Part shown: piece by piece, positions 1-8,650 of the stretch
Position numbering within the stretch: position 1 is the stretch's first letter
How the letters are laid out: the number at the start of each line of letters is the position of its first letter
Source of the DNA: Nocardia mikamii NBRC 108933
GTDB lineage: Bacteria > Actinomycetota > Actinomycetes > Mycobacteriales > Mycobacteriaceae
Length of the DNA stretch: 64,000 bases
Assembly (NCBI RefSeq): GCF_001613505.1
Contig: NZ_BDCM01000006.1
Coordinates: 62,001-126,000, forward strand
Reading direction: 5' to 3'
Translations under genes and position numbers: made by a program
The notes under the pieces: model-generated
What the model was told of the DNA's origin: nothing
Databases searched by the model: none
The model's input: only the letters and a program-made list of their open reading frames with translations

Positions 1-537
1 CCGGATCGCGTCGCGCGGCGTGTAGTGATCTCCGGAGGTCTCGTTCGCGGCCTCGTTGAACTTGCGGATGATGTACTCAAACGCGTCGCCCATGTCGGCG
101 TTGGAGACCGTATCCGGGTGCAGGTCAACGCCTTTGAACGAGGTGAGCACCTCGCGCAGGAGCTCGGCCTTCTCGAGGGCGAGGATCTCCTTCTTGAAGT
201 CGAAGTACTCGAACACATCGACGTCGGCGGAGAACCGGTCGATGTAGTCGACTAGGTTGTCCGCCAGCCCGTCGGCGTCCTGGAGGAGGTTGTCGAAGGA
301 GTAGTTGGAGGTGTTGTAGAACGGCCGGCCGGTGGCCTTCTTGACCTCGACCTTGAGCCGATTCGGGTTGTCGAATCTCGCGGCTAGCTCGCGGACGGTG
401 TCCCGGTCGGGTTCGAGGATGCAGTCGAGGCGGCGCAGGATGGTGAGCGGGAGGATGACGTTGCCGTACTGGTTGGGGCGGTAAGGACCCCGAAGTTGGT
501 CGGCGATCGACCAGATGAAACTACCGAGGGCGCTCAC
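1..537 (-). CDS. hsdM: Type I restriction-modification methyltransferase subunit HsdM (partial, N-terminal 179 codons)
   Basis: The minus strand is open from a GTG at 537 to the window edge. The start has a good ribosome binding site (AAGGAG, 6 bases upstream). The protein begins as an HsdM_N helical domain (SALGSFIWSIADQLRG, then YGNVILPLTILRRLDC) and reaches the motif SGDHYTPRDAIR, which opens the N6-adenine methyltransferase domain in HsdM. HsdM methylates adenine in complex with HsdS and supports HsdR cleavage of unmodified DNA. The rest of the gene and any hsdS or hsdR lie outside the window. It is divergent from the 441-aa/AIPR gene pair, so the edge is a defence locus. The family call is firm; whether the system is complete cannot be seen. 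Confidence 0.9.
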   Translation of the reverse strand, partial: MSALGSFIWSIADQLRGPYRPNQYGNVILPLTILRRLDCILEPDRDTVRELAARFDNPNRLKVEVKKATGRPFYNTSNYSFDNLLQDADGLADNLVDYIDRFSADVDVFEYFDFKKEILALEKAELLREVLTSFKGVDLHPDTVSNADMGDAFEYIIRKFNEAANETSGDHYTPRDAIR

Positions 538-823
538 GTGGCTCCTTACGTTCTCACTCGACGGCAACGGTTGGGCCGGCGAGTAGGCGCGCGTGCCACC
601 GAGCGGAGACAGCGCAGCCCACAGGGTCGGCCACAAGAACATCATGTCGCACCGCGGTATCCTGCGGACCAGCAAGCCGCCAGACGAGGGCGGCGGTCGA
701 CGATCACGACAGCATCCGCCTGACGACCATCGACCACACCACGGTCACCCCAATGTGAAAATACCTATGCTGCAAGCTAATCTGGTCCACGCTCGATGGA
801 GCAGAAGCAGGGGGTAGCTGGTC
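538..823. promoter_or_regulatory. Divergent intergenic region between hsdM and the 441-aa gene
   Basis: These 286 bases separate two divergent transcription units and must hold both promoters. I see no convincing gene. An AT-richer stretch near 755-780 (AAAATACCTATGCT) could include a -10 element for the rightward unit, but no matching -35 is clear. Confidence 0.4.
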
Positions 824-2149
824 TTGGCACGAAGACGACATCCAGAGGTCGATGACTCAACCCAAGTCGTGCCGCTGGCTGTACTGCGGCCCGACAGCGA
901 ACTCCGCGCGAAGATCGGCGTGTCCTCTGGAAAAGAGTGGTCGTACTCGCAGAGCTGTCGCGACTGGCCCGGCTCCAAGCCGCACCTAGCCATCCTCCTC
1001 GTACCGGCCGACCGGGCCGCAGGCGCCGGCGACCAACTCGCTGACCAGATCTGGGGAGTAGGAATTGCGAAGGCCGGCCACAAGACTGACGCCGACCAGA
1101 AGGTGACCCTCTCCCACATTCACCTGCTACAAGAGATGGTCGACGTACCGAACGACTGGTCCGACGACCATCGACCCGACCGGTTACCGGTCACAGGCCC
1201 GGTGAACCTGAACGTTGTCAGCATTCTCACCAGTCTGACGCAACTACTGAAGAGTGACGCCGCCAAGCTGAAGACGTTGACGGATCTGCTTGACGAGCGG
1301 CCCGATTGGACGGAGCGCGCCCTCCGGTGGCGCGACGAGCGGGACGCGGTGTTGTTGTTCGCCAAGGTGGCTGGGCTAACCCCGAACAGCATCCCCAGCA
1401 TCAAAGACTGGGATCGAACCTCGGCCGATCATAGCTTTCTCAGTGGGGTTGGAGGTGACGCGGTCCAATTAGCGTTCGACCGCTGCACGCAGAAGCAAAT
1501 CGACGATATTCTCGGCAAACTAGGACACTTGACATCCCGTACATTCATTGATGCCGCCAATCCACACGCGCCACGCCACCATCTTGAGCTGACGACAATT
1601 GTCTCAGGGACCAGAGTTTCGTCAAGCAACGCCTCAATTGATGCCTACTATTTCCATGCGTCCACCGGCACTCTCGTAATTCTACGGTACATGCAGCCGC
1701 AGATGCTCGCGTCGCCCGACAGCTGCACACTCCTGGCCACGCTCAGAGATAGAGCCAGGAACGCAACACCGACAGTTGAGCAAAATACTGATGACTTTCG
1801 GCTGCTCAAGGATCCGCTTTTCGTTCGGATACATGACGACCAACCATTCACGCCAGGCTTGGCGCAGACCAGTTCTGGATCCATTTATCCGATCACGCAA
1901 GTCCTGACGGAGGCCGGCCGACCTCGTTCGACCCCTGCCAGGTTCAGTCGTCATCTGGTACCGACCGATTTCGCCCGGCTCGTTCGTGACGGATGGTTCG
2001 GCTCACGAAATCTGCTGCTGGACGATGTCATCAATTTGGTTGCCGATTCGGTACGGGTGATTGGCCACGCGCTACTCGTGATTGATCTGAGCACGCGACC
2101 TCGTGGCAATGGTTCGACGTTTTCCCTTGACACCCCGCTCCCGCGATAG
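824..2149 (+). CDS. Uncharacterised 441-aa protein upstream of an AIPR gene
   Basis: I do not recognise this family. The likely start is TTG 824, with a GGGGG stretch about 11 bases upstream. The protein is soluble, without signal peptide or membrane segments. The first 120 residues are mixed and include PHLAILLVPADRAAG. Residues about 125-175 are predicted helical. The second half has several short beta-type stretches (LELTTIVSG, GTLVILRYM) and ends in a helical WFGSRNLLLDDVINLV segment. No nuclease or NTPase motif stands out. The next gene, an AIPR protein, starts 27 bases downstream on the same strand, so the two are probably co-transcribed. PD-(D/E)XK proteins of the DUF4420 type often precede AIPR genes, but I could not find the expected E-x-K signature here. 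Confidence 0.7.
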   Translation: MARRRHPEVDDSTQVVPLAVLRPDSELRAKIGVSSGKEWSYSQSCRDWPGSKPHLAILLVPADRAAGAGDQLADQIWGVGIAKAGHKTDADQKVTLSHIHLLQEMVDVPNDWSDDHRPDRLPVTGPVNLNVVSILTSLTQLLKSDAAKLKTLTDLLDERPDWTERALRWRDERDAVLLFAKVAGLTPNSIPSIKDWDRTSADHSFLSGVGGDAVQLAFDRCTQKQIDDILGKLGHLTSRTFIDAANPHAPRHHLELTTIVSGTRVSSSNASIDAYYFHASTGTLVILRYMQPQMLASPDSCTLLATLRDRARNATPTVEQNTDDFRLLKDPLFVRIHDDQPFTPGLAQTSSGSIYPITQVLTEAGRPRSTPARFSRHLVPTDFARLVRDGWFGSRNLLLDDVINLVADSVRVIGHALLVIDLSTRPRGNGSTFSLDTPLPR

Positions 2150-2176
2150 ACCGAAGACGATGGAGGACGGACAACC

Positions 2177-4600
2177 ATGGCACCGCTGGAAGCGGATACC
2201 CGTCGTCAGGTCACGCAAGTTCGTGAGCAGCTGCACGAGACCTTCGACGGCCTGATCGACGACAGCGACATCGCCAACCTGCAAGGGCCCAACTACGAGA
2301 ACCGATACCTGTCGCGCGCACTCGCCGCACTGGCAGTTCGGCGTGTGGCCAAGTGCTCGGCGGCAGAGGCGGCCAGCTTCGTGACCGACGGTATCGCCGA
2401 CCAGGGATTGGACGCCATCGCGCCGCTGCCGGACACGGGTCGGGTCCTGTTCGTGCAGGCGAAGTGGAGTAACAGCTGTTCGGCGACCTTCGACGTCGAC
2501 GCCGCGAAAGCCATGATCGACGGGCTCAACCGGATTGACGAAGAACTCTACAGCCAGTTCAATCAGCGCGCCGCGGACCTCGCTCAGCAGTCCCGCTCAA
2601 TTTTCATTTCCGGGCACGTGGTCCTGGTTATCGCCTTGATGGGGGCGGAGAAACCGCAACAACCAGCGCTGGAAGTCCTCAAAAACGCATTTGGCGTATT
2701 CGGAAGATCCGGTGCCCGATTCACCATCGAGACGCTGTACGCTTCCGATTTCCACGAACAGATTCATGAGGACTTGCGCCCGACTCCGATCTCGTTGGAG
2801 GTCCGACTCGACGACTGGTACCAGCAGAAAGGGCCGTATGACGCTTACCAAGGCAGCGTCGCGGCCGAGAGTGTGGCTGACTGGTTCGAGCAACACGGGA
2901 TCGCCCTGTTCGAGCACAACCTCCGGGCACCCCTTGGCACTACAACCACCAACGCGACAATCGGTCAGACACTTACCACGGCTCCCGGGAAATTCTGGTA
3001 TCTGAACAACGGAATCACCATGATCTGCAACGGGCTGACCGCAAAGCACGACAGCGCTCGGTCGCCACAAAGTAGGCCGACCACGCTGTCGGTCAACGGC
3101 GCCAGCATCGTCAACGGCGCACAAACCGTTCGTTCGATCGCGCGAGCAATGCACGACGACGGTGAGGCCGCTGCCAACGCGATGCTGAGCATCAAGGTCA
3201 TAAACACGCAAGGCGACAAACAACTCGCGGTAGACGTCTCGCAAGCAGCGAACCGGCAGAACGCGATCGAGCAGCGCGACCATATCGCCCTCGAACCTGT
3301 CCATCAGGCGATCAAGGCCAATCTGCGTGCCGAGTTGCGCAAGCACTACGTCGTCAAGCGTGGCGAGCTGGTCGCAGCACCGGACACCGGGTGCTCCCTG
3401 GACGAACTTGGCCTCGCACTGGCCTGCCTGCACCCGGATGCCGACCATTCGGCACGGGCCAACAGTTCCACCGAGAATCTGTGGGAGCAGGGACCAACGG
3501 GCAGTCACACAGTCCTCTTCAAGCGCGAACCATCACCGCTGACGGTCTGGCGGTCGGTGCTGACTCTCCGCGCGACCCGTAGCGAGGTGCACAGACTGGG
3601 TGCCGACACCGAGAGACGGCATAGCCTGGGTGCCGACGCCGAAGGACGGTTGGGCCGCGAAGCATCCATCGCCGAACACGGCGGGCTGCTCATCACCCAT
3701 CTGATCTTCCAGTTCCTGGGTGGCGCGAGTATCGGTGACCCGGACTTCGACTGGGACAGCGAAGTTTTGGAGAAGGTCCCGGCACTTGTGCCCGAGCTGG
3801 TGCGCCACCTGGCATATCTGATTGAGCAGACCAATTCGCGACGAGAGATCCGAGCCCTCTTTCGTTCCAGCGCCGAAAGCCAGATACTGGCCAACCAGGT
3901 CCTCGAGCAACTCGCGGATGGATTCCAAGTCCCCGTAAAGCCCGCGCCGCCGCGGAAGCCGCGCCGACAGAACACCGTCCCGCTCCTGGTCGACCGCCGA
4001 GTGATCAAAGACGGGACGCCGCTCCGATTCGTGGCACGGACAGAGCCCGAGCGTCTCGCGTTGATCGATTGGCTTGCTGCCGACGAGCGTCGAGGACAGG
4101 CCACGTGGGTCAACCACCGCAGCAAGTCGATCCTCTGGACGTACGACAGCCAACAGTACTCAGCATCGGGCTTGGTTACCAAGATGTGGATCGACGCTGG
4201 ATGGGACGACCGCCCGGTAGCAAACCAAGGAACTGTTCGTTGGCAACTCGATGACGGCCAGACACTGTTGGATTTGGCGCAGAGTATCCACCGCGAGGAT
4301 GCCCTGGACGGGGACGACCACTCGGAGTCGTTCACTGCAGCTCAGCTCGAGGACGTCCTGATGGGAAAGCTACTCACACGCCCTGAGCTGGTTCGACAAG
4401 CTATGGCGAACTCCAAGGAGCAGTTCATGGAGTCGCAGGACTTCCGAGCGGCGGTCACCGAGGCGGTCATCGACAGCCAGGGGGCCGAGGGCGCCCTAGC
4501 TGGATACTACTTCAGCAACGACCCTCGCGTAGACGCTGACGTCGCTGCACTCGCCGTTGCCTTCTACGAAGCAGCAGTGAATCAGAGACCAGTCATATAG
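2177..4600 (+). CDS. AIPR family protein with PD-(D/E)XK-like N-terminal core and a C-terminal extension (807 aa)
   Basis: The start is ATG 2177 behind GGAGG. Residues about 20-100 carry a restriction-endonuclease-like core: helix FLSR/YLSRALAALAVRR, then DQGLDAIA, then FVQAKW near residue 95, matching the D...(E/Q)xK pattern of Mrr-type nucleases. Residues about 270-420 form the AIPR domain, with FWYLNNGITMICNG and SIVNGAQTV. AIPR proteins are named after abortive-infection phage resistance and often sit with restriction systems. The region after residue about 590 is absent from the second AIPR protein at 15.8-17.9 kb. It contains ATWV...YSASGLVTKMWIDAGW, which loosely resembles DUF4357/RAMA-type DNA-recognition domains (inference). 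A 30-base unit is tandemly repeated at 3596-3655. Together with the 441-aa gene and hsdM it forms a defence locus. Confidence 0.85.
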   Translation: MAPLEADTRRQVTQVREQLHETFDGLIDDSDIANLQGPNYENRYLSRALAALAVRRVAKCSAAEAASFVTDGIADQGLDAIAPLPDTGRVLFVQAKWSNSCSATFDVDAAKAMIDGLNRIDEELYSQFNQRAADLAQQSRSIFISGHVVLVIALMGAEKPQQPALEVLKNAFGVFGRSGARFTIETLYASDFHEQIHEDLRPTPISLEVRLDDWYQQKGPYDAYQGSVAAESVADWFEQHGIALFEHNLRAPLGTTTTNATIGQTLTTAPGKFWYLNNGITMICNGLTAKHDSARSPQSRPTTLSVNGASIVNGAQTVRSIARAMHDDGEAAANAMLSIKVINTQGDKQLAVDVSQAANRQNAIEQRDHIALEPVHQAIKANLRAELRKHYVVKRGELVAAPDTGCSLDELGLALACLHPDADHSARANSSTENLWEQGPTGSHTVLFKREPSPLTVWRSVLTLRATRSEVHRLGADTERRHSLGADAEGRLGREASIAEHGGLLITHLIFQFLGGASIGDPDFDWDSEVLEKVPALVPELVRHLAYLIEQTNSRREIRALFRSSAESQILANQVLEQLADGFQVPVKPAPPRKPRRQNTVPLLVDRRVIKDGTPLRFVARTEPERLALIDWLAADERRGQATWVNHRSKSILWTYDSQQYSASGLVTKMWIDAGWDDRPVANQGTVRWQLDDGQTLLDLAQSIHREDALDGDDHSESFTAAQLEDVLMGKLLTRPELVRQAMANSKEQFMESQDFRAAVTEAVIDSQGAEGALAGYYFSNDPRVDADVAALAVAFYEAAVNQRPVI

Positions 4601-5182
4601 CAAGCCCTGGCAATTGGATGAACTGCCCGACCGACAGCTCGGCCAGGCGGCGACCGCTGCGGATCCGCTGGGGGCTGTCGGCGCAGATTCCCGCGCGGTG
4701 ACGATCGGGGGTAGCGGCAAACGCAAAGCTACCTGTCGACAAATGGATCGCCTCATGAATCTGCTCGAGAGACAACCCCTTGCGCCGCATCGACACCCCG
4801 TGCCAGTGCGGGATCTGACTCGACCGTTCGCCGTTCGACACGGAACCGATCCCCAACTACACCGTCGTGCCACCCTCATACCCGACGATCAACTCCCCAA
4901 CCTGTACATCGTCAAGCCTCAGAAACCGCATACCTGAACCAATCGGTTTGATCCCCAGCGCGGGACCATCAACCACCGGAGGGTTCGGATTGATTAGCGT
5001 TAGCCCGCTTTCGAGCCGCAGGTTGAACCTGCGGCTTGTCTTCTTAGCAGGGGCATCCTGGCGGGCCAGACCGACCAGATCTGCGCTCCACGGCTGTGTG
5101 ATACTTCTGGACCGACGGTGAAGCAGGCGCCGCAGACGCGGTAGACCAACGTCGCGGCGGCCGAGTTCTCTTCGATTGCTGT
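4601..5182. other. Intergenic region between convergent AIPR and argS genes
   Basis: I find no convincing gene in these 582 bases. Short open frames on both strands have no recognisable product. The only clear structure is the terminator-like hairpin at 5014-5036. The stretch may contain decayed coding DNA. Confidence 0.5.
5014..5036 (+). terminator. Rho-independent-type hairpin after the AIPR gene
   Basis: The arms AGCCGCAGGTT (5014-5024) and AACCTGCGGCT (5026-5036) are perfectly complementary around one base; in practice this gives a 9-bp stem with a 5-base loop. The sequence TTGTCTTCTT follows on the plus strand. It lies between convergent genes and could also act on the minus strand. Confidence 0.65.
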
Positions 5183-6949
5183 CTACATCCGTTCAGGGGC
5201 AGCGATTCCCAACAGTCCTAGCCCGTGAGCGAGCGTCGCGGCAGTGAGCTGACACAACGCCAGGCGGTTGCCCCGCACAGGTTCTGGCACGCTCAGGACC
5301 GGGCAGTTGTCATAGAAAGTGGTGAAGTCGCGCGCCAGCTCATACAAATACCCGCACAACCGGTGTGGCTCGAGTGTTTCGGCGACCTCACGGACGGTCG
5401 AGCTATAGGCATCAAGTTCCAAGGCGAGTGCACGTTCGGCCGGTTCAAGAACCAGGCCGATATCGACAACTGGTGCAGGCTCGCCCGCCTTGCGGAGGAT
5501 CGAACGGATCCGCGTATGCGCGTATTGCAGATACACGGAGGTGTTCCCGTTGAAGGCGATCATGCGGTCGAGGTCGAAGGTGTAGTCCTTGACCCGCGAA
5601 GTCGACAGATCGGCATACTTCACCGCACCGATCCCGGCCTGTTCGGCGATCTTGTCCAGCTCCACCGGGTCCAGGTCGGGGTCTTTATCAGCGACAACTT
5701 CACGGGCCTTCGTAAAAGCGTCGTCGAGTAGGTCCATCAATCGCACGGTTCCACCGGCGCGGGTCTTGAACGGCCTGCCGTCGGGGCCGAGGACCGTGCC
5801 ATAGGCGATGTGCTCCGCGTCGACCTTCTCGGTGAGCCAGCCTGCGCGCCTCGCGGTTTCGAAGATCAGCTGGAAGTGCAGGGCTTGGCGGGAGTCGGTC
5901 ACATACAGCAGCCGTTGCGCCCCCAACTCGTTGATCCGGTAGCAGATCGTAGCGAGATCGGTTGTGTCGTAACCGTATCCACCGTCGCTTTTGCGCACCA
6001 TCAATGGCACGGGCCGGCCGTCGGGACCGTTCACTTCCTCGGAGAAAACGACCAGCGCGCCACCACTCTCGACCGCGATCCCCTTGCCGACCAGCTCGTC
6101 GATGGTGTCCACCAGCATTGAGTTGTAGAAGGATTCCCCCACCGAATCCTCGGCAGTCAGCAACACCCCGAGCCGACGGTAAATATCGGCGAAGGCTTGT
6201 TCCGACTCCGACACGATCTCGCGCCACCGAGCCAGCGTCGCCGGATCACCGGCCTGCAATGCCACCACCCTCGCCCGCGACCTGTCCGCGAACGCCGAGT
6301 CAGTATCGAACTCCTTACGCGCCCCCTTGTACAACGCGTCCAACGCGGACACCGACGAACCGTCCCGCTCAGCGAGGTCCTCGCGGCGCCAGCGCGCATC
6401 CGGGTGCTCGTCCAAGTATTGGATCAGCATCCCGAACTGAGTTCCCCAGTCCCCCAGGTGATTCTGACGAACCACCTTCGCCCCCAAGAACTCCAGCACA
6501 CGGGCCAAGTTGTCGCCGATGATCGTCGTCCTCAGATGCCCGACGTGCATCTCCTTGGCGATGTTGGGCGCCGAGTAATCGATCACCGTCCGACGACCAT
6601 CCTCCGACGCCGCCACCCCGAGGCGGTCATCGTCCAATCGTGCCGCGACATGCTGCCACACCGCCATATCCGAAACCCGGATATTCAGAAAACCCGGCCC
6701 GGACGACTCCACTGAAACAACCGGTGCTTCAGCAGTTTCCAGCTTCTCAGCGAGTTCTTTCGCCAGTTCGGCCGGCTTGGTCTTCAACCGCTTGGCCAGA
6801 GACAAAGCGACATTGGATTGGAAATCAGCGTGTACGGATCGTCGGACTACCGGGTCTGCGCCTGCCGCATCGGGTCGGACCACGCTGACCGTACGAGACA
6901 CGGTATCAGCGACAAGGTCGATCAACGGCAGAACCCCGGATTGGGCCAC
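5183..6949 (-). CDS. argS: Arginyl-tRNA synthetase, E. coli type (probable second copy, 588 aa)
   Basis: This class I synthetase charges tRNA-Arg with arginine using ATP. I chose GTG 6949 because AGGAGG lies 9 bases upstream and 588 aa matches the family. The open frame extends upstream, but that part overlaps the previous gene. The HIGH-type motif is MHVGHLRTTIIGD (residues about 130-142), and the KMSKS counterpart is FKTRAGGT (about 394-401). The C-terminus ends LGIAAPERM. These motifs match the E. coli/eukaryotic ArgRS form. Mycobacterial housekeeping ArgRS instead has a PIHIGGTR-type first motif and a canonical MSKRAGT. It is the last gene of an operon with a decarboxylase, methyltransferase and nucleotidyltransferase. 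I infer a laterally acquired second copy used for self-resistance or for supplying Arg-tRNA to a pathway. Confidence 0.92.
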   Translation of the reverse strand: MAQSGVLPLIDLVADTVSRTVSVVRPDAAGADPVVRRSVHADFQSNVALSLAKRLKTKPAELAKELAEKLETAEAPVVSVESSGPGFLNIRVSDMAVWQHVAARLDDDRLGVAASEDGRRTVIDYSAPNIAKEMHVGHLRTTIIGDNLARVLEFLGAKVVRQNHLGDWGTQFGMLIQYLDEHPDARWRREDLAERDGSSVSALDALYKGARKEFDTDSAFADRSRARVVALQAGDPATLARWREIVSESEQAFADIYRRLGVLLTAEDSVGESFYNSMLVDTIDELVGKGIAVESGGALVVFSEEVNGPDGRPVPLMVRKSDGGYGYDTTDLATICYRINELGAQRLLYVTDSRQALHFQLIFETARRAGWLTEKVDAEHIAYGTVLGPDGRPFKTRAGGTVRLMDLLDDAFTKAREVVADKDPDLDPVELDKIAEQAGIGAVKYADLSTSRVKDYTFDLDRMIAFNGNTSVYLQYAHTRIRSILRKAGEPAPVVDIGLVLEPAERALALELDAYSSTVREVAETLEPHRLCGYLYELARDFTTFYDNCPVLSVPEPVRGNRLALCQLTAATLAHGLGLLGIAAPERM

Positions 6950-7019
6950 GGGAAGAATCCTCCTGATAGTAGGGATGAGCCAGTATCCCAGGCTGGCAAG
7001 GAGCAGGCCTGTCGGCATG

Positions 7020-7727
7020 TCAGCTATCCTGCGGCCGACCCATCGGCTTGCAGATGTGAGTACCACCGATGTCGCTGACTGATCCTTCAGCCACCAACTC
7101 GCCCAACCCCCGGGCAAGTGTCGACCGCAGATGCGCTCCGTCGTCGTACCCGAGGAAGTCCTTACCAGCCGCGCTCGCACAACCGACAACGGCGCGGCTG
7201 ATGTCAGCCATGCTCACGACCGTATCCGACACCAATGCCAACGCGAGCCGTGCCAGCGCTGCCTCTGCTTCCCGCTGGTGACCGCGATACCGAGTGGTGT
7301 TGCCACCCAGAAAGATGTGTGGACTGGTGAGGGCGTTGAGCAGTAGGCGCGATCCAAACCGATGGGAGTTCAGAAAAGCGGGCTCGGCCACTACTGGGAC
7401 TGCCCGGACTATTCCGTCGTCGCGGTCGAAGCACCGCAGCGCGACGGCGTTGTGGACGTCATCGAAAGTGGCGAACAGTTTCGTCTCGTAGGCGACTTCG
7501 GTATCCAAGTCGAGCCCGAAGCGATGGTGAAGGGCGCAGACCTCGGTTATGAGCTGGCTCATTCGCGGCGCCGGAAGTTGTTCAGGACCAATTAGGACAA
7601 GATCCAGGTCCGATGTCGGCGTGGCGGTTCCGGTGGCGTGCGAGCCGTAGACCAGCCCATATCCCTGGCGAGCGATGTAGTCGCCGCGTATACGGCAGGC
7701 CTGTTCCACTGCGGCGAGAATGCTCAT
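7020..7727 (-). CDS. MNT-type nucleotidyltransferase domain protein (235 aa)
   Basis: The start ATG 7727 overlaps the methyltransferase stop as ATGA. The motif VYGSHATGTATPTSDLDLVLIG near residues 25-46 is the G-S-x(n)-D-x-D signature of the polymerase-beta-like nucleotidyltransferase fold, as in minimal nucleotidyltransferases and aminoglycoside adenylyltransferases. The C-terminal half is helical, as in ANT-type substrate domains. The probable reaction is transfer of a nucleotide, usually AMP, to a small molecule or protein; the acceptor is unknown. The argS gene starts about 70 bases downstream. It could modify the product of this operon, or be a resistance enzyme or an antitoxin-like MNT. 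Confidence 0.8.
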   Translation of the reverse strand: MSILAAVEQACRIRGDYIARQGYGLVYGSHATGTATPTSDLDLVLIGPEQLPAPRMSQLITEVCALHHRFGLDLDTEVAYETKLFATFDDVHNAVALRCFDRDDGIVRAVPVVAEPAFLNSHRFGSRLLLNALTSPHIFLGGNTTRYRGHQREAEAALARLALALVSDTVVSMADISRAVVGCASAAGKDFLGYDDGAHLRSTLARGLGELVAEGSVSDIGGTHICKPMGRPQDS

Positions 7728-8650
7728 GGCTGCCGCCGCGGGATGTGACAGAGGGGGTGACTGCTGCGCCGGAAATGGACGACGTGTGCCCCACTGGGCA
7801 GGGCGACCGAACCGTCTGGCAGCGCGTAGTGGTCGATGAACTCCTCGATCTCCGCATGAACTTGCGGGTCCCGAACAAGTGCTGGATAGCTCTTGAGGTG
7901 CACCACGAGGAACCATCGCAACGCCGCTTCCCGGTTGGGCGCCAAGGCTGATCCACCGCAGCGCGTGTGCGACAGGACGCCATACCCATGGTCCTCGTAG
8001 ACACGTAGCCCGTCGAGCAGAAGGCTCAGCGTGTAGCTGCGCCCGCCCTCAGGAAATGGGCACACTCGTTCCCACAGTCGGGTGACAAGCCGTTGTTCGG
8101 GCGTCTCGGCGTCGAAGTGCAGGGCTAAGAAATGCCCTTGCGGTGCAAGTAGTTTCACCATATCTCCGATGAACTGCACGGCCCGTTCCCGAGCCAGGTC
8201 GACGTCCTCGCGCGGAATAATCGTGTGAGCCGACATCTGCTCGAAGAACTCCCCTATCGGATAACTCAACGACCAGAACGCCGCGACGACATCGAACCGA
8301 CCGCCTTGACCTTCGCGCAAGAACTTCGCCACCGCGTCACGAGTATCCGAACGGACCGCTTCGACTGCCGCGACGTTGTCGACCACGGCATCGATCATGG
8401 CCACGCTGTAATCACAAGCCACCAATCGAGAGGCATACGGCTCCAATGCCGAGGTCATTCGCCCTGTACCGCAACCGAATTCAACAATGGACAACGACTG
8501 GCCGGGCACACCGATCGTGCGCTCGAGCAGGTCCGCGACCAGCGCCACGTCATCTCGGCCATCGAAGTAGTGCGGCAACAACAGCTTGTCGTACACACCA
8601 GCGGACTCGTACACAGCCCGGAACTGACCAAGCTCACTCATCGCGCGCAT
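7724..8650 (-). CDS. Class I SAM-dependent methyltransferase (308 aa)
   Basis: The SAM-binding glycine motif IVEFGCGTGRM is at residues about 54-64, followed by ACDYSVAMID (motif II region) and FDVVAAFWSLSY. The fold is a class I Rossmann methyltransferase acting on a small molecule; the target atom cannot be told. The start is ATG 8650 or the in-frame ATG 8641. Both overlap the decarboxylase end, and the gene's own stop overlaps the nucleotidyltransferase start as ATGA, so expression is translationally coupled. The C-terminal 120 residues are unusual for simple methyltransferases and may bind substrate. Confidence 0.82.
   Translation of the reverse strand: MRAMSELGQFRAVYESAGVYDKLLLPHYFDGRDDVALVADLLERTIGVPGQSLSIVEFGCGTGRMTSALEPYASRLVACDYSVAMIDAVVDNVAAVEAVRSDTRDAVAKFLREGQGGRFDVVAAFWSLSYPIGEFFEQMSAHTIIPREDVDLARERAVQFIGDMVKLLAPQGHFLALHFDAETPEQRLVTRLWERVCPFPEGGRSYTLSLLLDGLRVYEDHGYGVLSHTRCGGSALAPNREAALRWFLVVHLKSYPALVRDPQVHAEIEEFIDHYALPDGSVALPSGAHVVHFRRSSHPLCHIPRRQP

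Noticed and set aside
7018..7189. The longer argS frame starting upstream of 7018
   Set aside because: It overlaps the nucleotidyltransferase gene in another frame, and the GTG at 6949 has an AGGAGG site and gives the usual ArgRS length.
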